This document shows, piece after piece, positions 23,051 to 27,403 of a stretch of 27,403 nt of DNA (positions within the stretch are counted from its first letter, which is position 1; the number at the start of each line of letters is the position of its first letter). The stretch is from Candidatus Ozemobacteraceae bacterium (GTDB lineage: Bacteria; Muiribacteriota; Ozemobacteria; Ozemobacterales; Ozemobacteraceae), in assembly GCA_035373905.1 (NCBI GenBank), contig DAOSOK010000026.1:1-27403 (forward strand). Direction: 5' to 3'. The position numbers and the translations under genes are program-made. The notes under the pieces are model-generated. The model worked only from the letters and a program-made list of their open reading frames with translations, did not search any database and had not been told where the DNA came from.

Positions 23051-26000
23051 GCGATTCGCAGGAGCGCGCAACGAGCGGGGAACGGGTCACCGAGCCCCTG
23101 CTTCGCTTCGCCGTCCCGCTTCTCCTGCTCGGCGGCCTCCTGCTTCTCGTGGCGGCGGGCTGCCGTGTCAGCGGCGGCGGGGAGCCTTCGGGCGGACCGT
23201 CGGCCGCGGAGACCGGCCAGGGGATCCTGTTCGGCCGGGTGCTGGCGAACGAGGCCCTGGTGAACGCGTCGGTGCTTGCCGTCGATGAAGGATTGGTGCC
23301 CGTTCCCGGTGCCGAGGTGTGGATCGAGGGCCTCCCGTTTTTCCCCCACGCGGTGACGAATGCGTCCGGGGAATATATATTTGAACATATTCCATTGGGT
23401 AGCCATCGGCTGGTGGCGTCGTTCACGAGCCGCCTGACGGGGAAATCCCTGAAATGCCGCTCCGGCGCTCTGGCCGTGGCTGCGGGACAGCCGGCCGAGT
23501 TCCCGGCGATGAGCCTGCTTGCGGCGACGAAGATCGTCTCGGGGGTCCTGCGCGATGCCTCCGGTACTCCTTTCCCTGCCGGCGTGAAACTGGTCGTCTG
23601 GGGAGAAATCGTCACGACGCTGGCCAGCGGGGTCTTCTCGAGCCCGCCCCTTCCGACGGCGGAAACCCTGACCGATCTTTCGGTCCTGTCGACGTCGGCA
23701 TCGACCTCGCCGACATCCCGTCCGGCCAGTTCGACCGTCACGGTGCCGCTCGTTCCGCGCGGAACGGCCCAGCAGATCGATGTGACGATCCCCGTGACGC
23801 CGGGCGAAATCGTGCTGAACCATCCGCCGGTGGTCCGGCTGACGGTCCCGAAAACGACGCTTCTCCCGGGAGAGCGGATCACCTGCACCGCCGCCGCGAC
23901 CGATCCCGACCCCGAAGACCAGGCAAAGCCGATGTCCGTCTCGTGGGCCGCCTCCGGCGGGACGATCGTGAAAACCGCCACCGACGCATTCGCAGCGGAC
24001 TTCACGGCGCCCCTGTCGACGGGAACGGCGACGATAGCGGTCTCGGTGGCCGATGCACGTGGAGCGACGAGCACCACCTCGCTGCGTCTCGCCGTTTCCG
24101 AAACCCAGGAGGGAAACGCTTCCGATACGGAGGACGACCTCACGCCGCCCACCGCCGTCCTGACTTCCACCGCCGGTTCCGTCGCGAACGCGGCGTTCCC
24201 GGTGACGATCGCCTTCAGCGAAGACGTCGTCGGGTTCGATCTCTCCAAGCTGACGATCGGGAACGGGACGGCGATCAACCTCCAGCAGATAACGGCAAAC
24301 CGGGTCTACTCCTGCACGGTTGTTCCGCTCGTGTCCGGCCTCGTCACCGTCGATCTCGCGGCCGGCAAGGTCGTCGATGCCGCGGGGAATCCGAATCTCG
24401 CGGCTGTGCGACTCACCAAAAGTTACGGCACGGATGCCCCGACCGTCGTCCTCTCCTCCACCGCGCCGCAGACGACAAACGACGTGATCCCGCTCACGGT
24501 CACCTTCAGCGAGGAGGTCACCGGCTTCTATCTTTCGAAGCTGACCGTGAAGAACGGGGTCGCGAGCGACCGGCGAATGACGGTTTCCAATCGTGTCTTC
24601 ACCTGCATCATCACACCCGCCACGACCGGAACCGTCACCGTCGATCTCGCTGCAGACAAGGTGTTCGACGCATCCGGCACCGGAAACATCGCCGCCGCGC
24701 AGTTCGTCCGGATGTACGATGCTCGTCCGGCCGTCACTCTCTCGACGACGGCATCGGCAACGACGAACGCGCCGATTCCTCTGGTCGTGACCTTCAGCGA
24801 AAAAGTCTACGGCTTCGATCTCACGAAGCTCACCATCGCGAACGGAACGGCGGAATATCTTCGGACGCTCGAGGAAAATCGCGTCTTTTCCTGCATCGTC
24901 ATGCCGGTCACGAACGGAAGTGTCACGATCGATCTGGCGGCAGGGAAGGTCGTCGACAGCGCGGGAAATGCGAATACGGCGGCGAAGCAGCTTTTCAGGA
25001 TGTTCGACGACATCCGGCCCACGGTGGCGCTCACGTCACTTTCTCCCTATGCGACGAATGCAACGTTCTCCGTCACGATCACGTTCAGCGAAGATGTAAC
25101 CGGCTTCAATCTGACGAAGCTCACGCTCGAAAACGCCGTCGCGGGCGACTTCCAGACGACAACGCCGAACCGCGTCTACTCCTGCACCATCTACCCCCTC
25201 GTATCCGGAGATGTCACGGTCAACCTGTTCGAGAACAGCGTGATCGATGCCGGGGGAAACGGGAATATCACTGCCACGCAGCTCACCCGCTTCTTCGACA
25301 ACATCCCACCGGACAATCAGGATACGGTTCTGTCGAGAAATCTGATCGTCCGGGGCAGCGAACCCGTCGCGATCCTTTCCAGCGGTGACGCCTACAACAC
25401 CGTCTGGCTGGCTCCGCACGGCACGACGACGTTCTCGGAGAGCCAGAGCATGACGAGTGTCTATGGGGAGGCGACGAGCATTCCGGCTCCCGCTCTCGAG
25501 GGAACCTATCGACTGTTCATCCGGGATTTCGCCGGAAACGTGTCGTCGGCGTCGACGGCCGTCGTCCAGGTCGACAACACGGCGCCGACGAATCAAAACG
25601 CGGTCCTGGCGGCCAACGCATGGGTTCGCCCGGGACTTCCGGTCGCGATCGAATCGAGCGGCGACACCGGAAACACGATCTGGCTTGCGCCCTACGGCAC
25701 GATGCTGTTCTATCCGGCGGCCAACATGACCAATGCCAGCGGTACCGCGGTCTCCATCACCGCCCCTCTCACGGAAGGAAATTATAGAATATATGTCATC
25801 GATGGTGTTGGAAACGTTTCCCAGCCGTCGGCCGCGCAAGTGGTCGTCGACGCCATCCCGCCGTCCTTCTCACCGACGTATCCCCAGGCCGCCAATGTGA
25901 CGATGGCGGCGGCCGACATGCTGGTGAAACTGACCGAGGACGGATATGTGTATTTCAAACACTATACATCGGCGCAACCGGTCATGACGGCCGCGGGCCT

Positions 26001-26181
26001 CAAGGCGGCAGGAGAGACGTTTCCCCAGTCCGGCGGCGTCGAGGGAGCCATCAATCTCCTGAATCTCGCCCCGGGCACGATATACTACGCCTACTTCGCG
26101 ATCGAGGATAATGCGGGAAATCTCAACCCGAACGTCGTCGCTCTGACGTTCGAAACGAGCACCTTCGGCTACGGGAATTAG
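23047..26181 (+). CDS. large Ig-repeat surface lipoprotein, probable CTG start
   Basis: 1044 residues. No ATG, GTG or TTG lies between the signal peptide and the interior of pepD. A CTG at 23047 overlaps the pepD stop (CTGA), has GAGGGA 7 bases upstream, and gives a proper lipoprotein signal (LLRFAVPLLLLGGLLLLVAAGC). After the lipidated Cys come a carboxypeptidase-regulatory-like domain (~60-135, ASGEYIFEHIPLG), a linker, and a PKD-like domain (~255-355). Four Ig-like repeats of 96-97 residues follow (~368-755; see 24148-25310), then two repeats of about 95 residues beginning PDNQDTVL and PTNQNAVL, and a terminal fibronectin-III-like domain. No catalytic motif is seen. Likely a surface structural or adhesive protein. 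The stop interlocks with the convergent ankyrin gene (TTAG). Confidence 0.82.
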   Translation: MSDSQERATSGERVTEPLLRFAVPLLLLGGLLLLVAAGCRVSGGGEPSGGPSAAETGQGILFGRVLANEALVNASVLAVDEGLVPVPGAEVWIEGLPFFPHAVTNASGEYIFEHIPLGSHRLVASFTSRLTGKSLKCRSGALAVAAGQPAEFPAMSLLAATKIVSGVLRDASGTPFPAGVKLVVWGEIVTTLASGVFSSPPLPTAETLTDLSVLSTSASTSPTSRPASSTVTVPLVPRGTAQQIDVTIPVTPGEIVLNHPPVVRLTVPKTTLLPGERITCTAAATDPDPEDQAKPMSVSWAASGGTIVKTATDAFAADFTAPLSTGTATIAVSVADARGATSTTSLRLAVSETQEGNASDTEDDLTPPTAVLTSTAGSVANAAFPVTIAFSEDVVGFDLSKLTIGNGTAINLQQITANRVYSCTVVPLVSGLVTVDLAAGKVVDAAGNPNLAAVRLTKSYGTDAPTVVLSSTAPQTTNDVIPLTVTFSEEVTGFYLSKLTVKNGVASDRRMTVSNRVFTCIITPATTGTVTVDLAADKVFDASGTGNIAAAQFVRMYDARPAVTLSTTASATTNAPIPLVVTFSEKVYGFDLTKLTIANGTAEYLRTLEENRVFSCIVMPVTNGSVTIDLAAGKVVDSAGNANTAAKQLFRMFDDIRPTVALTSLSPYATNATFSVTITFSEDVTGFNLTKLTLENAVAGDFQTTTPNRVYSCTIYPLVSGDVTVNLFENSVIDAGGNGNITATQLTRFFDNIPPDNQDTVLSRNLIVRGSEPVAILSSGDAYNTVWLAPHGTTTFSESQSMTSVYGEATSIPAPALEGTYRLFIRDFAGNVSSASTAVVQVDNTAPTNQNAVLAANAWVRPGLPVAIESSGDTGNTIWLAPYGTMLFYPAANMTNASGTAVSITAPLTEGNYRIYVIDGVGNVSQPSAAQVVVDAIPPSFSPTYPQAANVTMAAADMLVKLTEDGYVYFKHYTSAQPVMTAAGLKAAGETFPQSGGVEGAINLLNLAPGTIYYAYFAIEDNAGNLNPNVVALTFETSTFGYGN
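24148..25310 (+). repeat. four tandem Ig-like domain repeats in the lipoprotein gene
   Basis: Repeats begin at 24148, 24439, 24727 and 25018, giving periods of 97, 96 and 97 codons. Each carries TFSE(D/E/K)V near the start, GF(D/Y/N)L(S/T)KLT, NRV(Y/F)(S/T)C in the middle and VTV(D/N)L followed by V(V/F/I)DA/S near the end. The pattern resembles the bacterial Ig-like Big_12 type. DNA identity between repeats has decayed, so the duplications are not recent. Confidence 0.85.
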
Positions 26182-27035
26182 CGTCGCCGACGCGATGTTT
26201 CGGGAAAGGCTTCGGGAAGCAGCGGTGCGTTTTCCGCCGGCGGGTTCATCCAGGCGGGCTTGGTGAACGTTCTCGACGGATACTCCATGAAGAGGGTCCG
26301 GAGTTCGATGTTGCCGCTTCCCCGCGCGATGTCGGCGGATGAGTGCCCGTATCCTTCTGTTTTCTGCGGGTCGGCGCCCGCTTCGAGCAGATACTGTGCG
26401 CATTTCGGATGCCCCCGGTGGGTCGCCGCATGGAGCGGGGTCCAGCCGTGGATCCGTTCGGCATTCGGGTCGAGGCGCATGATCAGAAGCCGCTTCACCC
26501 ACTCGTCGAGACCGCTCTCGGCGGCGCAATACAGGGCCGTGTAGCCGTTGTTGTCGACGGCCTTGATGTCCGCTCCGGCATCGACGAGCGCTTTTGCGGC
26601 ATCACCCTGCTTCCTGGCGAGCGCCACGAGAAGGGCGGTGCGGCCGTCGTTCGTCCTGCTTTCGATATTCGCGCCTTTCGAGAGGAGAAGGGAGACCGTT
26701 TTCTTGTGCCCGGCGCCCGCGGCGAGGATCAAAGGGGTGTTTCCGTCGTTGTCGCGGGCGTCGACGACCGCGCCCCGCTGGAGATACACCTCGACGAGGT
26801 CGCTCAATCCGGCTTCCGCCGCGAGATGCAGGGCGGTGCGTCCGTTGGCGTAGGCGTGATGCAGGCTTGAATGTGGGGAAAGTTCCACCCGGTAGGGGGG
26901 CGACGATTCCGTGCGGGAGACGCCCTCAGGGGGCGAACCTAATTCCCGCGAGCCCGTGAGATACAGCTGGGAAAGGACGTAGGCGCCACCGATGACCAGC
27001 AGCAGCGCACTCGTATGATCGGTTTGTCGTGCCAT
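26178..27035 (-). CDS. membrane-anchored ankyrin repeat protein
   Basis: 285 residues. One uncleaved N-terminal transmembrane segment (SALLLVIGGAYVLSQLYL, ~9-26) puts the rest outside the cytoplasm, followed by a short linker. Five complete ankyrin repeats at 33-residue spacing begin near residues 64, 97, 130, 163 and 196, with a degenerate sixth at 229. Typical motifs are GRTALHLAAEAGLSDLVEVY, GNTPLILAAGAGH and GWTPLHAATHRGH. Function is protein binding; the partner is unknown. There is no good Shine-Dalgarno, and the only promoter-like element ends 10 bases before the ATG, so the message may be almost leaderless. Convergent with the Ig-repeat lipoprotein; the stops share TTAG. Confidence 0.92.
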   Translation of the reverse strand: MARQTDHTSALLLVIGGAYVLSQLYLTGSRELGSPPEGVSRTESSPPYRVELSPHSSLHHAYANGRTALHLAAEAGLSDLVEVYLQRGAVVDARDNDGNTPLILAAGAGHKKTVSLLLSKGANIESRTNDGRTALLVALARKQGDAAKALVDAGADIKAVDNNGYTALYCAAESGLDEWVKRLLIMRLDPNAERIHGWTPLHAATHRGHPKCAQYLLEAGADPQKTEGYGHSSADIARGSGNIELRTLFMEYPSRTFTKPAWMNPPAENAPLLPEAFPETSRRRR

Positions 27036-27044
27036 GATGCGTCG

Positions 27045-27053
27045 ATTCTACCA
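27045..27053 (-). promoter_or_regulatory. extended -10 element TGGTAGAAT of the ankyrin gene
   Basis: Minus-strand TGGTAGAAT, identical to the element before the M23 gene. Transcription from it would start only about 4-5 bases before the ATG at 27035, consistent with the lack of a ribosome binding site. Confidence 0.4.
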
Positions 27054-27104
27054 TGCCCCGGCATAGCATGACACTCTCACGATCACCTGGCCGTCATCAT
27101 GGGC

Positions 27105-27127
27105 GGGGCGGGTTTCAAACCCGCCCC
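27105..27127. repeat. GTAGGGGCG-type palindromic repeat, copy 5
   Basis: GGGGCGGGTTT, C, AAACCCGCCCC, followed by TACGGCG. The core is identical to copy 1 at 9453-9481, 17.6 kb away. Confidence 0.85.
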
Positions 27128-27160
27128 TACGGCGTGTGAGATCGGCCGTCGAGATGTAGC

Positions 27161-27178
27161 GGCGCATCGCGATGCGCC
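27161..27178. repeat. GTAGGGGCG-type palindromic repeat, copy 6 with a different core
   Basis: GGCGCATCGCGATGCGCC is a perfect 18-bp palindrome preceded by GTAGC. The frame matches the family, but the core is CATCGCGATG instead of GGTTTCAAACC. Confidence 0.7.
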
Positions 27179-27194
27179 CGGGGAACACTCAGGA

Positions 27195-27326
27195 TTACTG
27201 GAGGGAGCCGGCTTCCTTTTGGCGGAAAATGCAGGCTTCGGGCCTGCAGGGAGCTTTCAGGATGGTGAACCGGGAGCAGCGTTTGCATTCCTGCTGGTGA
27301 TGAATCGTGAACTGTTCATGTTTCAT
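27195..27326 (-). CDS. small Cys-rich protein, unknown
   Basis: 43 residues from the ATG at 27326, preceded by AAGGAG 9 bases upstream; an in-frame ATG at 27353 would give 52 residues. The only recognisable feature is four cysteines arranged CKRC and CRPEAC ten residues apart, plus several His, suggesting a small zinc- or metal-binding fold. No family is recognised. The gene is short and could be spurious, but the Shine-Dalgarno and cysteine spacing favour a real protein. Confidence 0.45.
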   Translation of the reverse strand: MKHEQFTIHHQQECKRCSRFTILKAPCRPEACIFRQKEAGSLQ

Positions 27327-27403
27327 CTCGAGCTTCTCCTTCCTGGTTGTCATCGTGCGGACATCTCTCCTTCTATACATCGGCATAATCGCCGATCCCG
27401 ACC

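Overview
This is a GC-rich bacterial chromosome segment. The two lipoprotein signal sequences and several other exported proteins suggest a Gram-negative cell envelope. No rRNA, tRNA, CRISPR array, transposase or phage gene is visible. The window holds no reliable phylogenetic marker. The mix of tandem B12-type radical SAM proteins, type III glutamine synthetase, two-component-propeller protein and an oversized GlmS-like enzyme would suit a poorly cultured environmental phylum (Riflebacteria/Ozemobacteria is a guess, not shown).

Layout. 136-2834: two overlapping paralogous B12-binding-type radical SAM genes. 3036-6981 (minus): a secreted phospholipase D-like protein and a large secreted beta-propeller protein. 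6982-7303: a regulatory region leading into glnN (7304-9409). A hairpin repeat separates glnN from the convergent aminopeptidase P gene (minus, to 9508). 11032-13151: an EFR1-type flavodoxin/ferredoxin protein, convergent with an unusual signalling protein that has a histidine-kinase phosphoacceptor helix and a receiver domain but no ATPase domain. 13362-15018: an adenylate cyclase overlapping an ODP-like diiron metallo-beta-lactamase-fold protein, followed convergently by a small ferritin-like protein with a well-formed promoter and operator. 15704-18660: an 864-residue GlmS-like enzyme and a STAS anti-anti-sigma protein. 18841-21164 (minus): an M23 peptidase and a propeller-like lipoprotein. 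21491-26181: an exported PepD-type dipeptidase coupled to a 1044-residue Ig-repeat lipoprotein. 26178-27035 (minus): a membrane-anchored ankyrin protein. A very small Cys-rich ORF ends the window.

Themes. Three groups can be read: envelope and extracellular proteins (PLD, propellers, M23, PepD, Ig lipoprotein, ankyrin), nitrogen/amino-sugar metabolism (GlnN, GlmS-like), and redox/second-messenger signalling (EFR1, DHp-REC protein, cyclase, ODP-like protein, ferritin-like protein). The cyclase/ODP-like pair beside the ferritin-like gene is the best candidate for an undescribed system: a possible oxygen- or peroxide-responsive cAMP module. That is inference from gene overlap and conserved residues.

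Two families of short palindromic repeats sit between genes. One is the widespread repeat whose translation reads FVLSLSKHE. The other has a constant GTAGGGGCG-like frame and a variable but always self-complementary core. Small AT-rich islands, several palindromic, interrupt otherwise GC-rich genes. Genes are tightly packed, with start/stop overlaps GTGA, ATGA and CTGA and two convergent pairs with interlocked TTAG stops.
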